Shown: positions 49,655 through 56,861 of the stretch, one piece after another | How the letters are laid out: every line of letters starts with the position of its first letter | Position numbering within the stretch: position 1 is the stretch's first letter | NCBI GenBank assembly: GCA_022826965.1 | Contig: JAJDTU010000013.1 | Location: 527,746-591,745 of the forward strand | Direction: 5' to 3' | Source of the DNA: Dehalococcoidia bacterium | GTDB taxonomy: Bacteria > Chloroflexota > Dehalococcoidia > Bin125 | DNA: 64,000 nt | Notes under the pieces: generated by a model | Database searches by the model: none | Seen by the model: only the letters and a program-made list of their open reading frames with translations | What the model was told of the DNA's origin: nothing | Translations under genes and position numbers: made by a program

Positions 49655-49987
49655 ATGCAATACATCCTGCTGGTGCGGCTGTCGACCGAAGGCATCGACC
49701 AGACCCTGGCCAATCCGCAAGCGCCGCTCGATGCCGAACGCGGTGTGATGGTGCCTGGCGTCAGCGCCCTCGGCATCTACGCGGTCCTCGGGCCGTACGA
49801 TTTCACCTGCATCATCGACGCACCCGACAATGACGCCGCCGCGCGTTGGTCGATCGCCTTCGCCGCTCGTATTCGAGGCGAGATCACCACCATGCCCGCG
49901 GTGCCGATCTCCCACCTCCAGCAACGCGGCGGGATCGAAGAATTCGAAGAGACATCGGAGCCGCTGCCCGGCCAGGCAGCGAGTTAA
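49655..49987 (+). CDS. GYD-domain protein
   Basis: 110 residues starting MQYILLVRLSTEG, ATG 49655, with GAGAGG upstream. The family motif YAVLGPYDFTCIIDAPD followed by an alanine-rich helix (DAAARWSIAFAARIRGEI) and TTMPAVP is clear. The fold resembles ferredoxin-like Lrp/AsnC ligand-binding domains without a DNA-binding part. Function is unknown. It is divergent from the lipoprotein gene. Confidence 0.85.
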   Translation: MQYILLVRLSTEGIDQTLANPQAPLDAERGVMVPGVSALGIYAVLGPYDFTCIIDAPDNDAAARWSIAFAARIRGEITTMPAVPISHLQQRGGIEEFEETSEPLPGQAAS

Positions 49988-49994
49988 GGCGTAC

Positions 49995-50069
49995 TGGAGC
50001 CGGCGGGGGGATTCGAACCCTCGGCCTACGGTTTACGAAACCGTTGCTCTACCTCTGAGCTACGCCGGC
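49995..50069 (-). tRNA. tRNA-Thr (CGT)
   Basis: 75 nt including CCA. Acceptor GCCGGCG/CGCCGGC, anticodon stem ACGGT/ACCGT with loop TTCGTAA giving CGT. The T-arm holds GTTCGAATC with one A-C mismatch in its stem. Together with GGT and TGT it makes three Thr isoacceptors in the window. Confidence 0.94.
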
Positions 50070-50179
50070 AGGAACCTGGGTCAGAGCGTATCTCACCCCC
50101 GACAGCCGGCGCACTCGCCAGCAACTCGGCCACATTCGTGCAATCCCGTGTTCTACCACTTCACCCGCAGCGCCGGTCG

Positions 50180-50276
50180 ATTGAAAATGCGCAGATATAT
50201 CGACCATTTCAATAGAGACGCCGAAGTAGATCGCCTCTGCTCTATGGTCTAACCATGTTCCGACTGACCATTTCAA
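50180..50276. repeat. Repeated GACCATTTCAA motif around the regulator start
   Basis: GACCATTTCAA occurs at 50202-50212 and again at 50266-50276, inside the first codons of the regulator gene. ATTGAAA (50180-50186) with TTTCAAT (50207-50213) forms an inverted pair. The spacing suggests an autoregulatory operator. TATGGT at 50243 just before the ATG hints at a leaderless transcript, but this is weak. Confidence 0.4.
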
Positions 50277-50917
50277 CACTCGACGACGACTTCGTCGCTC
50301 CCCTCCAGCCAGGTCTCGAGCGCGAGGGCCTGCAGGTCATGCGCTTCGCACCGGCCGAAGGCAACGAGCCCGACCCCGCAGCCGCCCCCGACGTCTTGCT
50401 GCTCGACTGGCGCCATGCCGTCCCGGTCTCCAGGCCCTCCGAAGTGCAGGCCTGGCCCGACGCCATGCGCCTCGCAGTCCTGCGCCCCACCGACACGCAC
50501 CTCCTCGGCCCGACCCAGGAACTCGACGACTTCATCCTCGCGCCGGTGCACGAGGCCGAACTGATCGCCAGGGTCCAACTCGTGCTCTGGCGCCACGGCA
50601 GAGCGCTCACCCGCAACACCCTCGAAGCGGGCGACCTCGTCGTCGACACCTCGAACTACCAGGTCTTCGAGGGCGGACGCTCCGTCTCGCTCACCTTCAA
50701 GGAGTTCGAGCTCTTGCGCTTCCTCATGACCCACAACCAACAGGTGTTCACCAGGGAGACCTTGCTCAACCGGGTCTGGGGCTACAACTACTACGGCGGC
50801 TCCCGCACGGTTGACGTCCATATCCGCCGGCTGCGCTCCAAGCTCGAAGCCGGCGGACAACGCTACGTCGAGACCGTGCGCAACGTCGGGTATCGCTTTG
50901 CCCTCCCCATCCGCTAA
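50255..50917 (+). CDS. OmpR-type winged-helix regulator with atypical receiver (GlnR-like)
   Basis: 220 residues. The receiver half (1-115) keeps an Asp in VLLLDWR (Asp51), but the usual Lys before the conserved Pro is absent (DFILAPVHEAEL), so standard phosphorylation signalling is unlikely. The DNA-binding half (124-216) is a complete OmpR wing: LTFKEFELLRFL, NRVWGYNYYGGSRTVDVHIRRLRSK, VRNVGYRF. No histidine kinase adjoins. It lies directly upstream of glnA, which parallels actinobacterial GlnR. Control of nitrogen genes is therefore inferred. Confidence 0.75.
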   Translation: MFRLTISTLDDDFVAPLQPGLEREGLQVMRFAPAEGNEPDPAAAPDVLLLDWRHAVPVSRPSEVQAWPDAMRLAVLRPTDTHLLGPTQELDDFILAPVHEAELIARVQLVLWRHGRALTRNTLEAGDLVVDTSNYQVFEGGRSVSLTFKEFELLRFLMTHNQQVFTRETLLNRVWGYNYYGGSRTVDVHIRRLRSKLEAGGQRYVETVRNVGYRFALPIR

Positions 50918-50981
50918 CCAGTCTTGTCAAAACCGATAACCGCGATACAGAACACCGCCCGCCGCCCTGCCTCCGGACGGC

Positions 50982-51035
50982 GTAACTCAGGTGTAACTCA
51001 ACGGCGCCGGACTCGCCAACAGCTGGCCATAGGAT
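50982..51035 (+). promoter_or_regulatory. Candidate GlnR-type operator and -10 box upstream of glnA
   Basis: GTAAC-tcaggt-GTAAC (50982-50997) is an 11-bp direct repeat of GTAACTCA. It resembles the actinobacterial GlnR box, two AC-ended half sites 11 bp apart. A TAGGAT (51030-51035) follows with no good -35. The repeat then sits near -50 relative to the probable start, an activator position. Confidence 0.5.
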
Positions 51036-51150
51036 GATTCCCAGCAATCATCGATCTTGCGCGGCAGGCGGCAGTGCCCCCGTGCCACCCAACCGGCGCC
51101 ACTCCAACCGGCCCCCACCCCACCGCGCAGAGCATAGAGAGGCATAGCCC

Positions 51151-52569
51151 ATGGCAACCCTTGGCGACATCCAGGCGCTGATCCAGGATCAGGGCATCCG
51201 CCGCGTCGACCTGTTGGTCACCGACCTGATCGGCCGCTGGCAGCACTTCAGCATCCCCGCTTCCAAGGTCGACGAGGACCTGGTCAACCGCGGCCAGGGC
51301 TTCGACGGCTCCTCGCTGCGCGGCTTCCAGAGCATCGACGAGTCGGACATGCTCCTGCGCCCCGACCTCGACTCCGCCCACATCGACCCGACCGAGAACG
51401 TGCCCACGCTCAAGTTCATCTGCGACGTCCACGACCCCGTCACCGGCGACCGCTACAGTCGCGACCCCCGCTACGTCGCGACCAAGGCCGAACAGCACAT
51501 GATCGACTCCGGCATCGCCGACCAGGCCTTCTTCGGACCCGAGCTCGAATTCTTCATGTTCGACCACGTCCAGTTCCAGATGTCGATCAACCAGGCCTTC
51601 TACGTCGTCGAGTCCGACGAGGCCGACTGGAACAGCGGCCGCGACGAAGACGAGAGCAACCTCGGCTACAAGATCCCGCCCAAGCAGGGCTACTCGCCGA
51701 CCGCGCCGTTCGACACGCTCAGCGATATCCGTTGGGAGATGGCCGACGCGATGGAAGAGGTGGGAATGGAGCTGGAAGTCCACCACCACGAGGTCGCGAC
51801 CGGCGGCCAGGGCGAAATCGCCACCCGCTTCAACACCTTGCGCAACAAAGCCGACGAGACCCAGTGGTACAAGCACATCGTCCGCAACGTGGCCAAGGCC
51901 CACGGCAAGTCGGCCACCTTCATGCCCAAGCCGCTCTACGGCGACAACGGCACCGGCATGCACTGCCACCAGTCCCTGTGGAAGGACGGCGCGCCGCTCT
52001 TCTACGAGGCCGGCCGCTACGCCGAGCTCTCCGACACAGCCCGCCACTACATCGGCGGTCTGCTCAAGCACGGCTCCGCCTTGCTCGCCTTCTGTGCCCC
52101 TACGACCAACTCCTACAAGCGACTGGTCCCGGGCTTCGAAGCGCCGATCTACCTCGCCTTCTCGCAGCGCAACCGCTCGGCCGCAGTCCGCATTCCCACC
52201 TACGAGACCTCGCCCAACAGCAAGCGCATCGAGTTCCGCCCGCCCGACGCCTCGGCCAACACCTACCTCGCCTTCTCGGCGATGCTCATGGCCGGTCTCG
52301 ACGGCATCAGGAACCGGATCGAGCCGGACGACCCGGTCGACACCGACATCTACGAGCTGAGCGCGGAAGAGGCCGCCGGCATCCCCTCGGTGCCGCATTC
52401 GCTTGAGGGTTCGCTCGAGGCCCTCGCCGCCGATCACGCCTTCCTCATGGAAGGCGGCGTCTTCACCCAGGACCTGATCGACGAGTACCAGGACTTCAAG
52501 CTGACCGAAGCGCGTGACGTCTTCATGCACCCGGTCGCAGCCGAGTTCTTCCACTACTACCACATCTAG
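51151..52569 (+). CDS. glnA: Glutamine synthetase type I
   Basis: 472 residues; ATP-dependent synthesis of glutamine from glutamate and ammonia as a dodecamer. Asp in FDGSSL (about 52-56), metal ligands Glu131 and Glu133 in FGPELEFF, HHHEVATGGQGEIA, NGTGMHCHQSLWKDG, the flap Glu in PGFEAPIYLA and RIEFRPPD are all intact. DTDIYELSAEEAAG carries the Tyr that is adenylylated in GSI-beta enzymes. This is therefore the main assimilatory enzyme. It is expected to be controlled by the preceding regulator. Confidence 0.96.
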   Translation: MATLGDIQALIQDQGIRRVDLLVTDLIGRWQHFSIPASKVDEDLVNRGQGFDGSSLRGFQSIDESDMLLRPDLDSAHIDPTENVPTLKFICDVHDPVTGDRYSRDPRYVATKAEQHMIDSGIADQAFFGPELEFFMFDHVQFQMSINQAFYVVESDEADWNSGRDEDESNLGYKIPPKQGYSPTAPFDTLSDIRWEMADAMEEVGMELEVHHHEVATGGQGEIATRFNTLRNKADETQWYKHIVRNVAKAHGKSATFMPKPLYGDNGTGMHCHQSLWKDGAPLFYEAGRYAELSDTARHYIGGLLKHGSALLAFCAPTTNSYKRLVPGFEAPIYLAFSQRNRSAAVRIPTYETSPNSKRIEFRPPDASANTYLAFSAMLMAGLDGIRNRIEPDDPVDTDIYELSAEEAAGIPSVPHSLEGSLEALAADHAFLMEGGVFTQDLIDEYQDFKLTEARDVFMHPVAAEFFHYYHI

Positions 52570-52576
52570 GATCCGG

Positions 52577-52607
52577 TCCCCTCTCCCTCGGGGAGAGGGC
52601 GAGGGGC
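52577..52607. repeat. Palindromic repeat CCCTCTCCCTCGGGGAGAGGG
   Basis: A near-perfect inverted repeat with CCCTCTCCC and GGGAGAGGG arms, 8 bp after the glnA stop, followed by CGAGGGG. It is related to the element at 21931 and may end the glnA transcript, although no T tract follows. Confidence 0.6.
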
Positions 52608-52650
52608 GCTCCCCTGCTCAACGAAAGAGACGGCAAGACCCGACAGCTTC

Positions 52651-52785
52651 TCTCTCCCCCCGCTCGTCGAGGAGGAGACGCCGACAGGAACCGATCACTC
52701 TCGTCCCGCTCCACGGGGGGAGATGCCGACAGGAATCAATCACTCTCCCCCCGCTCCGCGGGGGGAGATGCCGAATGCAGAGGGG
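52651..52785. repeat. Three tandem 45-bp palindromic units between the two glutamine synthetase genes
   Basis: Units at 52651-52695, 52696-52740 and 52741-52785 share CTCTCxxCCCCGCTCxxCG followed by GGGGGGAGATGCCGACAGGAA or a variant. Each contains a GC hairpin (best in the third: CTCCCCCCGCTCCGCGGGGGGAG). They fill the gap before glnA2, and the same GGGGGGAG-(A/C)TGCCGAA tail recurs at 62531. Not CRISPR: the units abut without spacers. Confidence 0.8.
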
Positions 52786-52831
52786 GGCCAACCGCTTCCC
52801 CATCAGGGGCAAACGTCGAGCCGCAAGCACC

Positions 52832-54181
52832 ATGACGACCCTCAACGGCGACCTCAATGCTCCACCCAGCGAGCACCAGCACGTTCTCAACGCGTGCCGT
52901 GAACACGACGTTCGCTTCGTCCGCCTCTGGTTCACGGACCTCCTCGGCCAGCTCAAATCGGTCGCGATCACGATCGACGAGCTGCCCAGCGCCCTCGAAA
53001 AGGGCGTCGAGTTCGACGGCGCATCGATCGAAGGCTTCGCCCGACACGACGAATCGGACATGGTCGCCCTGCCCGATCCGGACACCTTCGTCGTCCTGCC
53101 CTGGCGCCCGCAGCAACACCGCGTCGCGCGGATGATCTGCGACATCCACCGGCGCAACGGCGAGCCGTTCGAGGGCGACCCGCGACGCGTCCTGCGACGT
53201 CAGCTCGAGTCCGCCCAGCAGCGCGGCTACACCTTCTACGTCGCCCCCCAGATCGAGTACTTCTACTTCCGCGCCCCAGACGACCCCTCACCGCTCGACT
53301 CCGGCGGCTACTTCGACCTCTCGCCCCTCGACACGGCCACCGACCTGCGCCGCGAGACGGTGCTCACCCTCGAGGAGATGGGCATCGGCGTCGAGTCCTC
53401 CCATCACGAAGCCGCCCCCTCGCAACATGAGATCGACCTGCGCTACACCGACGCGCTGACCATGGCCGACCAGGTCATGACCACCCGACTGGTCGTCAAA
53501 GAGGTCGCGATCAAGCAGGGCGTCCACGCGACCTTCATGCCCAAGCCGCTCAATGGCGTCAACGGCTCCGGCATGCACGTCTACCTCTCCCTCTGGGACC
53601 ACGAGCAGAACCTGTTCTACGAAGCGGGCGGCGGCCTCTCCGAGATCGCGCGCTCCTTCCTCGCCGGCCTGCTCGCCTACACGCCGCAGTTCACTCTGAT
53701 CACCAACCAGTGGTCCAACAGCTACAAGCGCCTCGCCCCCGGGACGGAAGCGCCTGTGTACCTGACCTGGTCGCACGCAAACCAGTCCGACCTGGTGCGC
53801 ATCCCCGAGTACGATCCCGCCGATTCCGATTCGACCCGGCTCGAGTATCGCGGCGCCGACTCCGCCACCAATCCCTACCTGGCCTTCTCGGCTTTCCTCG
53901 CGGCCGGTCTACGCGGCATCGACGAAGGTCTGGCTCCGCCGCCGGCCGCCGAGGACAACGTCTTCGAACTCACGCAGGCCCAGCGGGCAGCTCGCGACAT
54001 CCTCGAAATGCCCACGACACAGGGACGGGCGATCGAGGCGTTCTCGAAGTCCGACCTGATGAGGAACGTCCTCGGCGAATACGTCTGGTCGACCGTGCTG
54101 CAAAACAAGCGTCTCGAGTGGGACGAGTACCGCTCGCAAGTGACCGACTACGAACTGCGCCGCTACCTCGCGGTCCTCTAG
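52832..54181 (+). CDS. Glutamine synthetase-like protein (second copy, altered active site)
   Basis: 449 residues from ATG 52832. Overall fold and many motifs match type I: FDGASIEGF, HHEAAPSQHEID, NGVNGSGMHVYLSLWD, the flap Glu in PGTEAPVYL and RLEYRGAD. Three key positions differ from the first copy. The first metal Glu is Gln140 (APQIEYF), the second His of GMHxH is Tyr251, and the adenylylation Tyr is Phe (NVFELT). It may be an unregulated synthetase, or a gamma-glutamyl ligase acting on another amine. No partner gene reveals its substrate. Confidence 0.85.
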   Translation: MTTLNGDLNAPPSEHQHVLNACREHDVRFVRLWFTDLLGQLKSVAITIDELPSALEKGVEFDGASIEGFARHDESDMVALPDPDTFVVLPWRPQQHRVARMICDIHRRNGEPFEGDPRRVLRRQLESAQQRGYTFYVAPQIEYFYFRAPDDPSPLDSGGYFDLSPLDTATDLRRETVLTLEEMGIGVESSHHEAAPSQHEIDLRYTDALTMADQVMTTRLVVKEVAIKQGVHATFMPKPLNGVNGSGMHVYLSLWDHEQNLFYEAGGGLSEIARSFLAGLLAYTPQFTLITNQWSNSYKRLAPGTEAPVYLTWSHANQSDLVRIPEYDPADSDSTRLEYRGADSATNPYLAFSAFLAAGLRGIDEGLAPPPAAEDNVFELTQAQRAARDILEMPTTQGRAIEAFSKSDLMRNVLGEYVWSTVLQNKRLEWDEYRSQVTDYELRRYLAVL

Positions 54182-54196
54182 CCGCCCCGGGACCGC

Positions 54197-55234
54197 CTAC
54201 AGAGGCTTCCGCGCCAGGAAGCAGTAGAGCGGTGTGAAAATCCCGGTCTCACCGCCCGCGACATACGCCTTCCCTGTGCGATCCATGAAACTGATCACGT
54301 CCGCCGATCCCTTCGGGAAGATCCCGAACATCGAGGCCACCCGAGTTGCCCCAATCAGCAGACCTCGGCCCATCGGGATCCGGTGCAACGCGCCTCCCCG
54401 TGTGCCGCCCATGCTCTGCATCGGCAGATACCACGGCGTGCTCGCGCCCTCCTGCCCGACCGCCTGATCGCGCCCCTCGATCACTTCAAACCCTGCCGTC
54501 TCAAGCGCCTCGTCCACCTCGCTCGTCGTCGCGATCTCCTTGAGCGCGATCCCGCGCATCAGTTCCCGCTTGATCGTCTGGTGCCCGGGGTCGTCCGGAT
54601 CGAATCGGTTCGTCAAACACATCTCCTGACCCCAGAACAGAGCCCCGGGTTTCAGCACCCGGTAGATCTCGGCGAACGCGCCCACCTTGTCCGGCGCATG
54701 GCAGGTCGATTCGATCGCGTAACCGCGGTCGAACGTGTCATCTGCGATCGCGCCCATATCCATGAAACTCGCAGCGAGATAATCGACCTGGTCGCCGATC
54801 CCCGCCTCGGCATGGAGCGACCTCGCCCGCTCCAACTGGTGTTCATTGATATTCACCCCAAGCACGCGAACGCCCGCCTCGCGAACCACTCGGCGCATCG
54901 GGCCACCGATGCCGCAGCCAACATCAATGACCCTCATCCCGGGCTCCAGCTCCAGGCTCTCGATGATCTGTCGCTGATGCCGAATCTGGGACTCTTCCAG
55001 ACTCTCACGGGGCGAGAGCGGGGCAAAATGCAGCGACTCGCTCCAACCGAACACCATGAACTCGCTGCACAGGTCGTAGTACTCCCGCACCGTCTCCGCG
55101 TGGTCATAGCCCGTCTCGCTGACGTCGCTCGCACCGACCCGGTCGACGCGCTCATCGAACCGTCTCACCCGGTTTTCGACGTCCGACCCTCGAAACGTCG
55201 CGTTCAGCCGTCGGGAAAGTGTATGAAGTCGCAT
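54197..55234 (-). CDS. Sterol 24-C-methyltransferase-like SAM methyltransferase
   Basis: 345 residues, the full length of eukaryotic SMT/Erg6. In order: YYDLCSEFMVFGWSESLHFA (53-71; sterol-binding region I), SAM motif VIDVGCGIGGP (102-112), region YAIESTCHAPD (172-182) and QEMCLTNRFDPDDPGH (203-218). The C-terminal Sterol_MT_C domain ends in VAGGETGIFTPLYCFLARKP. The last block matches the Erg6 ending. It should methylate C24 of a sterol side chain (or a tocopherol-like analogue). The mature start ATG 55234 is clear. No sterol cyclase is in the window. Confidence 0.85.
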   Translation of the reverse strand: MRLHTLSRRLNATFRGSDVENRVRRFDERVDRVGASDVSETGYDHAETVREYYDLCSEFMVFGWSESLHFAPLSPRESLEESQIRHQRQIIESLELEPGMRVIDVGCGIGGPMRRVVREAGVRVLGVNINEHQLERARSLHAEAGIGDQVDYLAASFMDMGAIADDTFDRGYAIESTCHAPDKVGAFAEIYRVLKPGALFWGQEMCLTNRFDPDDPGHQTIKRELMRGIALKEIATTSEVDEALETAGFEVIEGRDQAVGQEGASTPWYLPMQSMGGTRGGALHRIPMGRGLLIGATRVASMFGIFPKGSADVISFMDRTGKAYVAGGETGIFTPLYCFLARKPL

Positions 55235-55295
55235 CTGTCTCTCGTCGCAAGTCTGACGATCTGATCGAATCCGAGCCGAGGCAAGTGAACCGGCG

Positions 55296-56861
55296 CTAGT
55301 TCCCGACCACCGAGGCCGACAGCGCCGCTGCCTGCTCGAACAGACCCTCGGTCGAGCTGTGGATCACGTCGAACAACGGCGTCGGGTACAGGCCGATGAA
55401 CAGTACCCCGGCGACCAGCACCACCAGCGCCCCGGCCAGCGGCCGCGAGACGTGGAAGCGGGCCCGGTCCGAGCCCTCCGGCTCGTACAGGTACATCTGC
55501 TTGATCACCATCAGGTAGTAGTAGAGCGAAACGAACGAAACCGTCACGCCGATCGCCCCCAACCAGAGGAACCCGTTGTTGAACGCCGCCTGGAAGATGA
55601 TGAACTTGGTCGCAAAGCCGGCGAACAAAGGCATCCCGGCCAACGAGAACAGCGCGGCCGCGATTGAGAACGCGAGGAACGGTTGACGCTCGGCCAGGCC
55701 GCGCAGGTCGATGATGTCGTCACGCCCGGTGCGGTTGTAGAACGCGATGATCGCCGCGAACACGGCGATATTGGTCGTCACGTAGCCGATCAGATGCAGC
55801 ACCAGCGCCGAGGCGGCGTCCTGCGATTGGCCGATATCGGCCGCGTTCAGTGCGACGATCCCAACCAACAGATATCCGACCTGAGAGATCGACGAATAGG
55901 CCATCAGCCGTTTGAAGTTGGTCTGCTGCAGCGCCATCAGGTTGCCGACGATCATCGTCACGGCAGCCAGGATGCCGACGAACCAGACCCACTCGGCCGC
56001 CGCCGGCAGGAACGCTTCGGAGAACAGCCGCAGGAAGAACGCGAAGGCCGCCGCCTTGCCGCCCGCGCTCAGGAACGCCGTGATCGGCAGCGGCGCGCCC
56101 TGGTACGCGTCCGGCGTCCACTGGTGGAACGGAACGGCCGACACCTTGAAACCCAGACCCGCGGTGATCAACACGAGCCCGATCAGCAGACCCGGTCGCG
56201 TCGCGTCGGGGTCGACGCCCCCACTTCCGCCCGCGAACGAGGCGAGTTGGTCGGCGATATTGCGCGTGCCTTCGACAACGTCCGGCCCGATCGCCGAGTA
56301 CGTCGTCGTCCCGGTCACCCCGTAAATCAGCGAGATCCCGTACAACATCAGCGCCGACGAGAACGCGCCCAGCAGCATGTACTTCAGCGAACCCTCGTTG
56401 GAGAACGGATTCAGCTTGTTGAAGCCGACCAGGATGTAGAAGCTGAACGAGAGCAGCTCCAGCGAGAGGTATGCCGTCAGCAGCTCGCGAGACGCCGCCA
56501 GCAGCATCATCCCCAGCGTCGCGAAGACGATCAGCCCATAGAACTCGGCGTGATTCTTCAGCCGGTCTCCGGCGAACTGCACCGCCGCCATCACCGTGAA
56601 GAATGCGATCCCGAGGAAGAACACGCGGAACAGCACCGTGAAGTGGTCAACCGCGAGCACCGTGCCGAAGTCGTCGTTGGTGTTCCAGTACGCGACCGCG
56701 GTCACGATCGCGATCACCGCCAGACCGGCCGCCGTGAAGTAGCCGAACCACTTCTGGTCGACCTGGCGGAACATCAGCGCAGCCGCGATCACGACCACGG
56801 CCAGGCCGGCCATGACGAATTCGGGGATGATCAGCTGATATTCGAGGTCCATCAGTGTCAC
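55296..56861 (-). CDS. nuoN: NADH-quinone oxidoreductase subunit N
   Basis: 521 residues, about 14 membrane helices; an antiporter-like proton-pumping subunit of complex I. The Lys-bearing helices KYMLLGAFSSALMLYGISL and PFHQWTPDAYQGAPLPIT and the RLMAYSSISQVGYLL segment identify the NuoN/L/M family. GTG 56861 overlaps the nuoM stop by 4 bp; ATG 56852 is possible. Confidence 0.94.
   Translation of the reverse strand: MTLMDLEYQLIIPEFVMAGLAVVVIAAALMFRQVDQKWFGYFTAAGLAVIAIVTAVAYWNTNDDFGTVLAVDHFTVLFRVFFLGIAFFTVMAAVQFAGDRLKNHAEFYGLIVFATLGMMLLAASRELLTAYLSLELLSFSFYILVGFNKLNPFSNEGSLKYMLLGAFSSALMLYGISLIYGVTGTTTYSAIGPDVVEGTRNIADQLASFAGGSGGVDPDATRPGLLIGLVLITAGLGFKVSAVPFHQWTPDAYQGAPLPITAFLSAGGKAAAFAFFLRLFSEAFLPAAAEWVWFVGILAAVTMIVGNLMALQQTNFKRLMAYSSISQVGYLLVGIVALNAADIGQSQDAASALVLHLIGYVTTNIAVFAAIIAFYNRTGRDDIIDLRGLAERQPFLAFSIAAALFSLAGMPLFAGFATKFIIFQAAFNNGFLWLGAIGVTVSFVSLYYYLMVIKQMYLYEPEGSDRARFHVSRPLAGALVVLVAGVLFIGLYPTPLFDVIHSSTEGLFEQAAALSASVVGN

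Noticed and set aside
49436..49924. N-terminal extension of the protease-like lipoprotein
   Set aside because: The upstream frame runs antisense through the GYD gene. ATG 49435 is followed at once by a lipoprotein signal peptide and has a ribosome binding site.
52651..52785. Possible CRISPR array
   Set aside because: Three 45-bp units abut with no variable spacers, and no cas genes are present.
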